Notes: generated from the letters alone by a model not told the origin. A DNA stretch of 64,000 nucleotides from Labrenzia sp. CE80 (GCF_009650605.1 NZ_WAJT01000001.1:682001-746000), one strand, 5' to 3'; positions 18,149-27,139 are shown, counted from the first letter of the stretch. Made by a program: numbers and translations.

Positions 18149-18457
18149 ATGAACGGTCAGAATATCCGGATCCGCCTTAAGGCATTTGACCACCGTATTC
18201 TCGATGCTTCCACAAAGGAAATCGTGAACACGGCCAAGCGGACCGGTGCACAGGTACGGGGACCCGTACCGCTGCCGACGCGGATCGAGAAGTACACGGT
18301 ACTTCGCGGCCCGCACATCGATAAGAAAAGCCGCGATCAGTTCGAGATGCGCACGCACAAGCGTTTGCTCGACATCGTTGATCCGACGCCCCAGACGGTT
18401 GACGCTCTTATGAAGCTCGACCTTGCCGCTGGTGTCGACGTCGAGATCAAGCTCTGA
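18149..18457 (+). CDS. rpsJ: 30S ribosomal protein S10
   Basis: S10 is a 30S head protein and, as NusE, part of the antitermination complex with NusB and NusG. The 102-residue product is full length: MNGQNIRIRLKAFDHRILD at the start and PTPQTVDALMKLDLAAGVDV near the end. It is the first gene of the S10 cluster, 65 bases after tuf and 23 before rplC. Confidence 0.97.
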   Translation: MNGQNIRIRLKAFDHRILDASTKEIVNTAKRTGAQVRGPVPLPTRIEKYTVLRGPHIDKKSRDQFEMRTHKRLLDIVDPTPQTVDALMKLDLAAGVDVEIKL

Positions 18458-18480
18458 GGCGGATCGAAGGGGACACGTCT

Positions 18481-19191
18481 ATGCGTTCTGGTGTGATCGC
18501 TCAGAAAGTGGGCATGACTCGTATCTATAACGATGCGGGCGAGCATGTTCCGGTCACGGTTTTGCGGCTGGAAAATTGCCAGGTGGTTGCCCACCGTACT
18601 GAAGAAAAGAATGGCTATACCGCGCTGCAGGTCGGCGCAGGTCTGGCAAAAGTCAAGAACACCGTTAAGGCACTTCGCGGACATTTCGCGGTTGCCAAGG
18701 TGGAGCCGAAGCGTACCCTGGCAGAGTTCCGGGTTTCGTCTGACAACCTGATCGACGTTGGCGCGGAAATCACCGCTGACCACTACGTCGAGGGCCAGTT
18801 TGTCGACGTTACCGGTAACTCGATCGGTAAGGGTTTTGCCGGTGCAATGAAGCGTCACAACTTCGGTGGTGGCCGCGCTTCGCACGGTAACTCGATCTCG
18901 CATCGGTCACATGGTTCCACGGGTCAGTGTCAGGATCCGGGCCGGGTGTTCAAAGGCAAGAAGATGGCCGGTCACATGGGCGATGTCCGCGTGACCACGC
19001 AGAACCTCAAGGTTGTGCGTACCGATGTTGAACGCGGCCTGATCATGGTCGAGGGTTCTGTACCAGGCGCCAAGGGCGGTTGGATCCAGGTCCGCGACTC
19101 GATCAAGAAGGCGCTGCCGGAAGGTGTTCCGGTTCCAGGTGCATTCCGTGCTCCTGAAGCAGCCGCTGCCGCCGGGAAGGAGAGCGAGTGA
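18481..19191 (+). CDS. rplC: 50S ribosomal protein L3
   Basis: L3 is an early assembly protein near the peptidyl transferase centre. The 236-residue product has the central loop with GGGRASHGNSISHRSHGSTG that reaches into the ribosome, and a longer Ala/Glu-rich C-terminal tail usual for Alphaproteobacteria. Its stop codon overlaps the rplD start (TGATG), showing translational coupling. Confidence 0.97.
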   Translation: MRSGVIAQKVGMTRIYNDAGEHVPVTVLRLENCQVVAHRTEEKNGYTALQVGAGLAKVKNTVKALRGHFAVAKVEPKRTLAEFRVSSDNLIDVGAEITADHYVEGQFVDVTGNSIGKGFAGAMKRHNFGGGRASHGNSISHRSHGSTGQCQDPGRVFKGKKMAGHMGDVRVTTQNLKVVRTDVERGLIMVEGSVPGAKGGWIQVRDSIKKALPEGVPVPGAFRAPEAAAAAGKESE

Positions 19192-19811
19192 TGGAACTTC
19201 AGGTCAAGACCCTCGAAGGTGGGGCGGCCGGTTCGATCACGGTGAGTGACGAGATCTTCGGTCTCGAGCCCCGCACCGATCTGATCCACCGCGTGGTGCG
19301 TTGGCAGCTTGCCAAGCGCCAGGCCGGCACGCACAAGACGCTGCAGCGTTCGGAAGTTTCCGGTACGACGAAGAAATTCGTCCGCCAGAAAGGTTCCGGC
19401 GGCGCACGTCACGGCAACCGCAAGGCTCCGCAGTTCCGCGGTGGTGGTAAGGCTTTTGGGCCGGTCGTTCGCGACCACGCTCATGAGCTGCCGAAAAAGG
19501 TCCGTGTCCTCGGTCTCAAGCATGTTCTTTCAGCGAAGGCCAAGGCCGACAGCATCGTCATCGTTGAAGATGCGAAAGCTGCCGAAGCCAAGACCAAGGC
19601 ACTCAAGGCACAGTTTGAAAAGCTGGGTCTCAAGAGCGCTCTGGTGATTGACGGTGCCGAGCTGGACATGAACTTCTCTCTGGCTGCCCGGAATATCCCG
19701 CATGTGGATGTGCTGCCGGTCCAGGGTATCAATGTCTACGACATCATGCGCGCCAACACGCTTGTGTTGACGAAGTCTGCGGTGTCTGCACTTGAGGAGC
19801 GCTTCAAATGA
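19191..19811 (+). CDS. rplD: 50S ribosomal protein L4
   Basis: L4 lines the polypeptide exit tunnel. The chosen ATG at 19191 (MELQVKTLEGG, 206 residues) overlaps the rplC stop by one base and has GAAGGAG eight bases upstream; a GTG one codon earlier is also possible. The tunnel loop with KKFVRQKGSGGARHGNRKAP is intact. In Escherichia coli L4 represses the S10 operon; no matching site is evident here. It overlaps rplW by four bases. Confidence 0.96.
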   Translation: MELQVKTLEGGAAGSITVSDEIFGLEPRTDLIHRVVRWQLAKRQAGTHKTLQRSEVSGTTKKFVRQKGSGGARHGNRKAPQFRGGGKAFGPVVRDHAHELPKKVRVLGLKHVLSAKAKADSIVIVEDAKAAEAKTKALKAQFEKLGLKSALVIDGAELDMNFSLAARNIPHVDVLPVQGINVYDIMRANTLVLTKSAVSALEERFK

Positions 19812-20101
19812 GCAATCTTCCTCACTACGACAAGATCGTCGGCCCGGTAATCACCGAGAAGGCGACCATGGCTTCCGAAGAAAACAAGGTTGTTTTCAAG
19901 GTTGCCAATGACGCAACCAAGCCGGAAATCAAGGCTGCGATCGAAGCGCTGTTCGGCGTCAAGGTCACTGCCGTGAACACCCTGGTCCGCAAGGGCAAGG
20001 TTAAGCGGTTCAAGGGTCGCATCGGTCGCCAGTCCGACTTCAAGAAGGCCGTCATCACGCTCGAGGAAGGTCACGCGATTGACGTGACCACCGGGCTCTA
20101 A
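19808..20101 (+). CDS. rplW: 50S ribosomal protein L23
   Basis: L23 lies at the tunnel exit and is the docking site for trigger factor and SRP. The 97-residue product is the normal length, with IVGPVITEKATM at the N terminus and the VKVTAVNTLVRKGKVKRFKG extension that contacts the tunnel. ATGA overlap with rplD couples their translation. Confidence 0.96.
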   Translation: MSNLPHYDKIVGPVITEKATMASEENKVVFKVANDATKPEIKAAIEALFGVKVTAVNTLVRKGKVKRFKGRIGRQSDFKKAVITLEEGHAIDVTTGL

Positions 20102-20118
20102 GGGGCGGGGACAGGTAA

Positions 20119-20952
20119 ATGGCACTTAAGACATTCAACCCGACGTCGCCCGGTCGACGCCAGTTGGTCCAGGTAGATCGTTCCGATCTGCACAAGGGCA
20201 AGCCGGTCAAGACCCTGACGGAAGGCCTCTCCAAGAGCGGCGGTCGTAACAACACCGGTCGCCTTACGGCTCCGAACCGCGGTGGCGGTCACAAGCGGTC
20301 CTACCGTCTTGTTGACTTCAAGCGTCGCAAGTTCGACATCCCGGCGACGGTAGAGCGTCTCGAATACGATCCGAACCGGACCGCATTCATCGCGCTTATC
20401 CGCTACGAAGATGGTGAGCTGAGCTACATTCTGGCGCCGCAGCGTCTGGCAGTTGGTGACACGGTCATCGCCGGTCAGGCTGTCGATGTGAAGCCGGGCA
20501 ACGCAATGCCGCTGTCGTCCATTCCGGTCGGCACGATTGTTCACAACATTGAACTGAAGCCGGGCAAGGGTGCGCAGGTCGCACGTTCCGCTGGTGCTTT
20601 CGTTCAGGTTGTCGGGCGCGACCAAGGTTACACGACCCTGCGTCTGATGTCCGGTGAACAGCGCCGCGTTCTGGGCACCTGCATGGCGTCCATTGGTGCC
20701 GTATCCAATCCGGATCACGGCAACATCAATCTGGGCAAGGCAGGCCGCTCTCGCTGGCTCGGCCGTACCCCGCACACACGCGGCGTCGCGATGAACCCGG
20801 TTGACCACCCGCACGGCGGTGGTGAAGGCCGGACGTCCGGTGGTCGTCATCCGGTTACCCCTTGGGGCAAGCCGACCAAAGGCAAGCGCACGCGGAGCAA
20901 CAAGCAGACTGATAAGTATATCGTCCGCAGCCGCCACGCGCGCAAGAAGTAA
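20119..20952 (+). CDS. rplB: 50S ribosomal protein L2
   Basis: L2 helps subunit joining and peptidyl transferase activity. The 277-residue product carries GRNNTGRLTAPNRGGGHKR near the start and the conserved GVAMNPVDHPHGGGEGRTS segment with the essential histidine near the C terminus. It lies 17 bases after rplW and 12 before rpsS. Confidence 0.97.
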   Translation: MALKTFNPTSPGRRQLVQVDRSDLHKGKPVKTLTEGLSKSGGRNNTGRLTAPNRGGGHKRSYRLVDFKRRKFDIPATVERLEYDPNRTAFIALIRYEDGELSYILAPQRLAVGDTVIAGQAVDVKPGNAMPLSSIPVGTIVHNIELKPGKGAQVARSAGAFVQVVGRDQGYTTLRLMSGEQRRVLGTCMASIGAVSNPDHGNINLGKAGRSRWLGRTPHTRGVAMNPVDHPHGGGEGRTSGGRHPVTPWGKPTKGKRTRSNKQTDKYIVRSRHARKK

Positions 20953-20964
20953 AGGACAAGGATC

Positions 20965-21243
20965 GTGGCACGTTCGATCTGGAAAGGTCCGTTTGTCGAC
21001 GGGTATCTGCTGAAGAAGGCTGACAAGGTTCGTGAATCTGGCCGCAACGAGGTCATCAAGACCTGGAGCCGCCGCTCGACGATCCTGCCGCAGTTCGTTG
21101 GTCTTACCTTCGGCGTCTACAACGGGCAGAAGCATGTCCCGGTGTCGGTGTCTGAAGAGATGATTGGTCACAAGTTCGGCGAGTTTTCGCCGAGCCGGAC
21201 CTACTACGGACATGGCGCCGACAAGAAGGCGAAGAGGAAGTAA
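20965..21243 (+). CDS. rpsS: 30S ribosomal protein S19
   Basis: S19 binds the 16S rRNA head with S13. The 92-residue product starts at GTG 20965 (ARSIWKGPFVDGYLLKKAD after the initiator), with AAGGACAAGG upstream. The conserved RRSTILPQFVGLTFGVYNG core is present. rplV follows after two bases. Confidence 0.97.
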   Translation: MARSIWKGPFVDGYLLKKADKVRESGRNEVIKTWSRRSTILPQFVGLTFGVYNGQKHVPVSVSEEMIGHKFGEFSPSRTYYGHGADKKAKRK

Positions 21244-21245
21244 CG

Positions 21246-21626
21246 ATGGGCAAGCCGAAGCGTGAGCGGACGCTCGCTGACAACGAGGCCCGGGCAATGA
21301 CCCGCATGCTGCGCGTTTCTCCGCGCAAGCTGAATCTCGTTGCGGCTGCTATCCGCGGCAAGAAGGTCGGTTCTGCAATCGCAGACCTGACATTCTCCCG
21401 CAAGCGTATCGCTCAGGACGTCAAGAAAACCTTGATGTCCGCGATCGCAAACGCGGAAAACAACCACGATCTGGATATCGACAACCTGGTGGTTGCCGAG
21501 GCACATGTTGGCAAGGCTTTTGTCATCAAGCGGTTCCAGGCTCGTGCACGTGGTCGCGTTGGCCGGATCGAGAAGCCGTTCTCGAACCTGACCATCGTTG
21601 TGCGTGAAAAAGAGGAGACTGCCTGA
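21246..21626 (+). CDS. rplV: 50S ribosomal protein L22
   Basis: L22 contributes the constriction of the exit tunnel with L4. The 126-residue product has ARMTRMLRVSPRKLNLVA-like N-terminal sequence and a C-terminal hairpin with RFQARARGRVGRIEKPFSN. Its stop overlaps the rpsC start by one base. Confidence 0.96.
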   Translation: MGKPKRERTLADNEARAMTRMLRVSPRKLNLVAAAIRGKKVGSAIADLTFSRKRIAQDVKKTLMSAIANAENNHDLDIDNLVVAEAHVGKAFVIKRFQARARGRVGRIEKPFSNLTIVVREKEETA

Positions 21627-22354
21627 TGGGTCATAAAGTAAACCCGATCGGCATGCGCCTCGGGATCAACCGCACCTGGGATTCGCGTTGGTTCGCCAAC
21701 AAGGGTGAATACGGCGATCTTCTTCATGAAGATTTCCGCATCCGCGAATTCCTGCTCAAGGAACTGAAGCAGGCTGCTGTTTCCAAGGTCGTGATTGAAC
21801 GCCCGCACAAGAAGTGCCGTGTCACCATCCACTCGGGTCGTCCGGGTGTAGTCATCGGCAAGAAGGGTGCGGACATCGAGCGTCTTCGCAAGAAGATCAA
21901 CGAGATCACAAACTCGGAAGTTCACATCAACATCGTTGAGGTGCGCAAGCCTGAACTCGATGCGACGCTTGTTGCCGCTTCGATCGCTCAGCAGCTGGAA
22001 CGTCGTGTTGCTTTCCGTCGTGCCATGAAGCGTGCCGTTCAGTCGGCGATGCGTCTTGGTGCACAGGGCATCCGGATCAACTGTGGTGGCCGTCTCGGTG
22101 GTGCTGAAATCGCACGTATCGAATGGTACCGCGAAGGTCGCGTGCCGCTGCACACCCTGCGTGCCGACATCGATTATGGTGTTGCATCCGCTCACACCGC
22201 TTACGGTGTTTGCGGCGTGAAGGTCTGGATCTTCAAGGGTGAAATCCTCGAGCATGACCCCATGGCGTCTGAGCGCCGTGCGACGTCCGGCTCTGACAGC
22301 AACCAGGGTGATCGCGGCGAACGCCGGGGTCGGGGCCGTGAGCGCGCAGCCTAA
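21626..22354 (+). CDS. rpsC: 30S ribosomal protein S3
   Basis: S3 lies at the mRNA entry tunnel and has helicase activity there. The 242-residue product has MGHKVNPIGMRLGINRTWDS at the start, the KH domain with GRPGVVIGKKGADIERLR (about residues 70-90), and a charged C-terminal tail (GDRGERRGRGRERAA). It is translationally coupled to rplV. Confidence 0.97.
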   Translation: MGHKVNPIGMRLGINRTWDSRWFANKGEYGDLLHEDFRIREFLLKELKQAAVSKVVIERPHKKCRVTIHSGRPGVVIGKKGADIERLRKKINEITNSEVHINIVEVRKPELDATLVAASIAQQLERRVAFRRAMKRAVQSAMRLGAQGIRINCGGRLGGAEIARIEWYREGRVPLHTLRADIDYGVASAHTAYGVCGVKVWIFKGEILEHDPMASERRATSGSDSNQGDRGERRGRGRERAA

Positions 22355-22398
22355 TTGGCTGCCTGCTGCTCGCGTAACACGAAGGACGAGAGAAAACG

Positions 22399-22812
22399 AT
22401 GCTGCAACCGAAGCGAACGAAGTTCCGCAAGCAGCACAAGGGCCGCATTCACGGTCTGTCGAAGGGAGGTACTGACCTCAACTTCGGCGCCTACGGTCTG
22501 AAGGCTGTTGAGCCTGAGCGGGTCACCGCTCGTCAGATCGAAGCTGCCCGTCGTGCCATGACCCGCCACATGAAGCGTGCTGGTCGTGTATGGATCCGCA
22601 TCTTCCCGGACCTCCCGGTCTCTTCCAAGCCGGCTGAAGTCCGCATGGGTAAGGGTAAGGGTTCTCCGGATTACTGGGCTTGCCGCGTCAAGCCTGGCCG
22701 GATCATGTTCGAAATCGATGGTGTTCCTGAAGACGTTGCGCGTGAAGCAATGCGTCTGGCGGCCGCCAAACTGCCTATCAAATGCCGCTTCATTCAGCGA
22801 ATTGGCGAATAG
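22399..22812 (+). CDS. rplP: 50S ribosomal protein L16
   Basis: L16 helps position tRNA in the A site. The 137-residue product starts MLQPKRTKFRKQHKGR and includes RIFPDLPVSSKPAEVRMGKG, where the hydroxylated arginine of other bacteria lies. It follows rpsC by 44 bases. Confidence 0.97.
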   Translation: MLQPKRTKFRKQHKGRIHGLSKGGTDLNFGAYGLKAVEPERVTARQIEAARRAMTRHMKRAGRVWIRIFPDLPVSSKPAEVRMGKGKGSPDYWACRVKPGRIMFEIDGVPEDVAREAMRLAAAKLPIKCRFIQRIGE

Positions 22813-22833
22813 GCAGTCGAGGAGTAAGAAGCC

Positions 22834-23034
22834 ATGAAGGCGACTGACGTAAGAGCAAAGACCCTCGACGAGCTCCGCACGGAGCTCGAGGCCCTCAAGA
22901 AAGAGCAGTTCAACCTGCGCTTTCAGAAGGCGACCGGTCAGCTAGAAAACACTGGGCGCGTACGGCAAATTCGCCGCGACGTTGCTCGCATTCAGACGAT
23001 CATGCGCGAAAAGCGCGTGTCGGCAAGCGCTTAA
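22834..23034 (+). CDS. rpmC: 50S ribosomal protein L29
   Basis: L29 is a small two-helix protein beside L23 at the exit tunnel. The 66-residue product has the hallmark LRTELEALKKEQFNLRFQKA followed by NTGRVRQIRRDVARIQTI. It lies 21 bases after rplP and 10 before rpsQ. Confidence 0.96.
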   Translation: MKATDVRAKTLDELRTELEALKKEQFNLRFQKATGQLENTGRVRQIRRDVARIQTIMREKRVSASA

Positions 23035-23044
23035 GGAGACACCT

Positions 23045-23272
23045 ATGCCGAAGCGCATTTTGCAGGGCACCGTTGTCAGCAACGCAAATGACAAGACGGT
23101 GACGGTTAAGGTGGAGCGTCGCTTCACTCACCCGCTGCTGAAGAAGACCGTGCGCCGGTCCAAAAAATACCGTGCGCATGATGAAGCAAACAAATATCAA
23201 GTCGGCGATTCTGTTCAGATTGAAGAGTGCTCGCCGGTTTCGAAGAACAAACGCTGGACCGTGGTCGTCTGA
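23045..23272 (+). CDS. rpsQ: 30S ribosomal protein S17
   Basis: S17 is an early-binding 30S protein of OB fold. The start at ATG 23045 (MPKRILQGTVVSNANDKTVT) gives 75 residues, the family length, with AAGGAG upstream; the frame is open further 5' but overlaps rpmC. The VERRFTHPLLKK segment is conserved. Confidence 0.96.
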   Translation: MPKRILQGTVVSNANDKTVTVKVERRFTHPLLKKTVRRSKKYRAHDEANKYQVGDSVQIEECSPVSKNKRWTVVV

Positions 23273-23339
23273 CCACGCTCCATGTTGAGCATCAGGCGCC
23301 CTTGGCAGGTGCGCCAGACAGAGAATAAGGCAGCCAGTC

Positions 23340-23708
23340 ATGATTCAGATGCAAACAAACCTCGACGTGGCGGATAATTCCGGCGCTCGTCGTGTCATGT
23401 GCATCAAAGTGCTCGGCGGCTCCAAGCGCAAATACGCTTCTGTGGGCGACATCATTGTCGTATCCGTAAAGGAAGCTATTCCGCGGGGTCGCGTCAAAAA
23501 GGGCGACGTGATGAAGGCGGTCGTTGTGCGTACGGCGAAGGATATTCGGCGTGCCGACGGCAGCGTGATCCGGTTCGACCGCAATGCGGCGGTTCTGATC
23601 AACAATAACAAGGAGCCTGTCGGTACCCGTATCTTTGGTCCGGTACCGCGCGAACTCCGTGCAAAGAACCACATGAAAATTATCTCGCTCGCGCCGGAGG
23701 TGCTCTGA
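23340..23708 (+). CDS. rplN: 50S ribosomal protein L14
   Basis: L14 forms an intersubunit bridge and is the target of the silencing factor RsfS. The 122-residue product is canonical, starting MIQMQTNLDVADNSGARRVM. It begins the spc part of the run after a 67-base gap that contains a small GGCGC/GCGCC hairpin (23295-23315). Its stop overlaps rplX by one base. Confidence 0.97.
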   Translation: MIQMQTNLDVADNSGARRVMCIKVLGGSKRKYASVGDIIVVSVKEAIPRGRVKKGDVMKAVVVRTAKDIRRADGSVIRFDRNAAVLINNNKEPVGTRIFGPVPRELRAKNHMKIISLAPEVL

Positions 23709-24025
23709 TGGCTGCGAAAATTAAAAAAGGCGACACCGTTGTCGTTCTCACCGGTCGTGACAAGGGCAAGACCGGTGAAGTTCTGCAGGTCCTGCCGTCT
23801 GATAACAAGGCGCTTGTCCGTGGTGTGAACGTCGTTCGCCGCCACCAGAAGCAAACCCAGACCCAGGAAGCTGGCATCGTTGCTAAGGAAGCTCCGATCC
23901 ACCTTTCTAACATCGCTGTTGCCGATCCTAAGGACGGCAAGGCGACGCGCGTGGGTTTCAAGGTGCAGGAAGACGGTACCAAGGTCCGTGTGGCCAAGCG
24001 TTCTGGAGACCTGATCGATGGCTGA
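23708..24025 (+). CDS. rplX: 50S ribosomal protein L24
   Basis: L24 is an assembly initiator of the large subunit. The 105-residue product has the KOW motif KGDTVVVLTGRDKGKTGEVL at residues 6-25 and VVRRHQKQTQ. It is coupled to rplN by a one-base overlap and runs eight bases into rplE. Confidence 0.97.
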   Translation: MAAKIKKGDTVVVLTGRDKGKTGEVLQVLPSDNKALVRGVNVVRRHQKQTQTQEAGIVAKEAPIHLSNIAVADPKDGKATRVGFKVQEDGTKVRVAKRSGDLIDG

Positions 24026-24575
24026 GACCAATTACGTCCCGCGTCTTAAGACGCATTACGAAGATGTTGTGCGCAAGCAGCTTCAGGAAAAGTTCGAGTA
24101 CAAGAACCCTATGCAGGTTCCCGGTCTCGACAAAGTTGTCCTGAACATCGGTGTCGGCGAAGCTGTTGCTGACTCCAAGAAGGCGCGCATCGCCGCTGAA
24201 GACCTTGCACTGATCGCTGGCCAGAAGCCGGTTATCACCAAGGCCAAGAAGTCCATCGCGACCTTCAAGGTTCGCGAAGAGATGCCGTTGGGGACCAAGG
24301 TTACACTTCGTCGCCAGCAGATGTTCGAATTCCTGGATCGCCTGATCACCATCGCGCTGCCGCGCGTACGTGACTTCCGTGGTCTGAACCCGAAGTCCTT
24401 TGACGGTCGTGGCAACTACGCCATGGGCATCAAGGAGCACATCGTGTTCCCGGAAATCGAATACGACAAGGTCGACCAGATCTGGGGTATGGACGTGATC
24501 GTCTGCACCACTGCTCAGAACGATGACGAAGCGCGTGAACTGCTGCGCGCGTTCAACTTCCCGTTCAGCAAATAA
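24018..24575 (+). CDS. rplE: 50S ribosomal protein L5
   Basis: L5 binds 5S rRNA and contacts the P-site tRNA. The 185-residue product has YKNPMQVPGLDKVVLNIGVG near the N terminus and the conserved FDGRGNYAMGIKEHIVFPEI near the C terminus. The start overlaps rplX by eight bases, giving tight coupling. Confidence 0.97.
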   Translation: MAETNYVPRLKTHYEDVVRKQLQEKFEYKNPMQVPGLDKVVLNIGVGEAVADSKKARIAAEDLALIAGQKPVITKAKKSIATFKVREEMPLGTKVTLRRQQMFEFLDRLITIALPRVRDFRGLNPKSFDGRGNYAMGIKEHIVFPEIEYDKVDQIWGMDVIVCTTAQNDDEARELLRAFNFPFSK

Positions 24576-24607
24576 GCTGAGATACGGGAAAGGAACGAGG
24601 AACGACG

Positions 24608-24913
24608 ATGGCGAAGAAAAGCGCAGTCGAGAAGAACAAGCGTCGCGAGAAGCTTGTCGAAAAGTACGCTGAGAAGCGCGCTGCCCTCAAGGCGATGGCG
24701 AAAGATAGTAGCCTGTCTCCGGAAGAGCAGTTCAACGCACGCTTGAAGCTTGCAAAATTGCCGCGGAACTCCGCGCCGAACCGCGTTCGCAACCGTTGCG
24801 AAGTGACCGGCCGTCCGCGTGCATACTACCGCAAGCTCAAGATGTCCCGTATTGCGCTTCGTGAACTGGGCTCGCTGGGTAAGATCCCAGGCCTGGTCAA
24901 GTCGAGCTGGTAA
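24608..24913 (+). CDS. rpsN: 30S ribosomal protein S14, zinc-free form
   Basis: S14 is a 30S head protein. The 101-residue length and a single cysteine show the long form that needs no zinc, with NRCEVTGRPRAYYRKLKMSR and IPGLVKSSW at the end. GAAAGGAACGAGG lies upstream of the ATG. It sits between rplE and rpsH as usual. Confidence 0.97.
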   Translation: MAKKSAVEKNKRREKLVEKYAEKRAALKAMAKDSSLSPEEQFNARLKLAKLPRNSAPNRVRNRCEVTGRPRAYYRKLKMSRIALRELGSLGKIPGLVKSSW

Positions 24914-24925
24914 GGAGAAACTCCC

Positions 24926-25324
24926 ATGGCAATTTCTGATCCGTTGGGGGATTTGCTCACACGTATCCGCAATGCGCAGATGCGTCGCAAGAGCAAAGTC
25001 AGTTCACCAAATTCCAAATTGCGCGCACATGTACTTGATGTGCTCGCCAAGGAAGGGTACATCCGTGGCTACACCACGGTTGATTTCGAGACCGGTCGTT
25101 CGGAACTCGAGATTGAACTGAAGTATTTCGATGGCGAACCGGTTATCCGGACCATCGAACGGGTGTCAAAACCGGGCCGTCGGGTTTACTCGTCGGTTAA
25201 AAACATCCCGCATGTGTCCAATGGCCTGGGCGTGTCGATTATTTCGACCCCGCGCGGCGTCATGAGCGATCATCAGGCGCGTGATGAAAACGTAGGCGGT
25301 GAGGTTCTGTGCCGCGTCTTCTGA
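24926..25324 (+). CDS. rpsH: 30S ribosomal protein S8
   Basis: S8 organises the central domain of 16S rRNA and represses the spc operon in Escherichia coli. The 132-residue product begins MAISDPLGDLLTRIRNAQ and ends GGEVLCRVF, both diagnostic. It starts 12 bases after rpsN. Confidence 0.97.
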   Translation: MAISDPLGDLLTRIRNAQMRRKSKVSSPNSKLRAHVLDVLAKEGYIRGYTTVDFETGRSELEIELKYFDGEPVIRTIERVSKPGRRVYSSVKNIPHVSNGLGVSIISTPRGVMSDHQARDENVGGEVLCRVF

Positions 25325-25368
25325 CGCGGTTTCAGTCTCATCTTTAAAACAACGACAAGGTTGGTCAG

Positions 25369-25902
25369 ATGTCTCGTATTGGCAAAAAGCCAGTCCCCGT
25401 GCCAAGCGGGGTAACGGCAACGATCAACGGTCAGACGGTTGCGGTCAAGGGCCCGAAGGGTGAACTCTCCTTCGTGCTCAATGACTACGTTCTGGCCGAG
25501 ATGACGGACGGCGGTATCAAAGTTGATCCGCGCGGCACCTCCAAGACGGCTCGCTCCATGTGGGGCATGAGCCGGACGATGGTGCAGAATATCATTACGG
25601 GTGTTAGCGACGGCTTCGAAAAGAAGCTCGACATCACCGGTGTTGGTTATCGTGCCCAGGTTCAGGGCAAGAATCTTCAGCTGGCGCTGGGTTTCTCGCA
25701 CGACGTTATCTATTCGGTTCCGGAAGGAATCGAGATCAAGTGCCCAAAACCGACGGAGATTCTTATCTCCGGTATCGACAAGCAGACTGTCGGTCAGGTA
25801 GCGGCTGAAATCCGCGAATTCCGCCCACCTGAGCCTTACAAGGGCAAGGGTGTTCGTTATGCAGACGAATTTATCGTCCGCAAAGAAGGCAAGAAGAAGT
25901 AA
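25369..25902 (+). CDS. rplF: 50S ribosomal protein L6
   Basis: L6 lies near the GTPase centre. The 177-residue product starts MSRIGKKPVPVPSGV and has the C-terminal signature with EIREFRPPEPYKGKGVRYAD. It is 44 bases after rpsH and 12 before rplR. Confidence 0.97.
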   Translation: MSRIGKKPVPVPSGVTATINGQTVAVKGPKGELSFVLNDYVLAEMTDGGIKVDPRGTSKTARSMWGMSRTMVQNIITGVSDGFEKKLDITGVGYRAQVQGKNLQLALGFSHDVIYSVPEGIEIKCPKPTEILISGIDKQTVGQVAAEIREFRPPEPYKGKGVRYADEFIVRKEGKKK

Positions 25903-25914
25903 CGGACCTGGATC

Positions 25915-26277
25915 ATGGCGAATAGCAAAATTGCTTTCGAACGCCGCCGCGATCGCGTGCGCCGTTCACTCAAGAAGGTGGCGAACGGACGTCCGCGCCT
26001 TTCTATCTTCCGCTCGTCGAAGCAGATCTACGCCCAGATCATCGACGACGGGAAGGGGAACACCATTGTTTCCGCCTCGACGATCGAAACCGATCTGAAG
26101 GGCTCCCTCAAGACGGGCGCCGACACCGCAGCAGCTGCTGCCGTCGGCAAGCTTGTGGCCGAGCGCGCGATTGCCGCTGGCGTCAAGCAGGTCGTGTTCG
26201 ACCGAGGCGGGTATCAGTATCATGGGCGCGTTAAAGCGCTTGCGGATGCTGCCCGTGAAGGTGGACTTGAATTCTGA
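25915..26277 (+). CDS. rplR: 50S ribosomal protein L18
   Basis: L18 binds 5S rRNA together with L5. The 120-residue product has RLSIFRSSKQIYAQIIDD in the middle and the conserved end with DRGGYQYHGRVKALADAARE. It lies 12 bases after rplF. Confidence 0.97.
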   Translation: MANSKIAFERRRDRVRRSLKKVANGRPRLSIFRSSKQIYAQIIDDGKGNTIVSASTIETDLKGSLKTGADTAAAAAVGKLVAERAIAAGVKQVVFDRGGYQYHGRVKALADAAREGGLEF

Positions 26278-26318
26278 CCAGCGCCCGTTGGCGCTCTTAA
26301 GAACGGAAGACGTATAAA

Positions 26319-26882
26319 ATGGCGAGACAGGATAATCGCGATCGCGACGAGCGAGACAGCGAATTCGTCGACAAGCTCGTACACATCAACCGCGTCGCAA
26401 AGGTGGTCAAGGGTGGCCGTCGTTTCGGCTTTGCCGCGCTTGTCGTGGTTGGTGATCAAAAGGGCCGCGTCGGCTTTGGCCACGGTAAAGCACGTGAAGT
26501 GCCAGAGGCCATCCGTAAGGCAACCGAGGCTGCAAAGCGCACGATGATCCGTGTGCCTCTGCGCGAAGGCCGGACGCTCCACCACGATGTGGAAGGCCGT
26601 CACGGTGCTGGTAAAGTGATCCTGCGTGCAGCTCCGGCTGGTACCGGTATCATTGCTGGTGGTCCGATGCGTGCAGTGTTCGAAACCCTTGGTGTTCAGG
26701 ACGTTGTTGCCAAGTCACTTGGCTCTTCGAACCCTTACAACATGGTTCGTGCGACCTTTAACGCACTGACCAAGGAAGACAGCCCGCGTTCGGTCGCGGC
26801 ACGCCGCGGCCTCAAGGTCTCGGTGCTGCAGTCGCGCCGTCGTGATAACGAAGATGCGGCTCCGGCTGCCGCTGAGGCTTGA
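26319..26882 (+). CDS. rpsE: 30S ribosomal protein S5
   Basis: S5 is near the mRNA entry site and affects fidelity. The 187-residue product has VNRVAKVVKGGRRFGF-like sequence at about residues 25-40 (here INRVAKVVKGG), VGFGHGKAREVPEAI, and SLGSSNPYNMVRATF. An Ala-rich acidic C-terminal tail (EDAAPAAAEA) extends it slightly. It lies between rplR and rpmD. Confidence 0.97.
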   Translation: MARQDNRDRDERDSEFVDKLVHINRVAKVVKGGRRFGFAALVVVGDQKGRVGFGHGKAREVPEAIRKATEAAKRTMIRVPLREGRTLHHDVEGRHGAGKVILRAAPAGTGIIAGGPMRAVFETLGVQDVVAKSLGSSNPYNMVRATFNALTKEDSPRSVAARRGLKVSVLQSRRRDNEDAAPAAAEA

Positions 26883-26923
26883 TCTCGGCGGCTCCGGCTC
26901 CCAGTTGAATAAGGGTTAGTTCC

Positions 26924-27118
26924 ATGGCGAACACCGATAAGACCGTTACGGTCGAACAGATTGGCAGCCCGCTGCGCCGTCCTCAGGATCAGCGCGCAAC
27001 GCTCGTCGGTCTGGGTCTGAACAAGATGCACCGCCGTTCCACACTGAAGGACACTCCTGAAGTGCGCGGCATGATCAACAAGGTCCAGCATCTCGTACGC
27101 GTTGTCGAAGACGCTTAA
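26924..27118 (+). CDS. rpmD: 50S ribosomal protein L30
   Basis: L30 is a small large-subunit protein absent from some lineages. The 64-residue product has VTVEQIGSPLRRPQDQRATL and LGLNKMHR, the family core. It follows rpsE by 41 bases and precedes rplO by 21. Confidence 0.96.
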   Translation: MANTDKTVTVEQIGSPLRRPQDQRATLVGLGLNKMHRRSTLKDTPEVRGMINKVQHLVRVVEDA

Positions 27119-27139
27119 TCGGGATCAGGAGATAAAGAC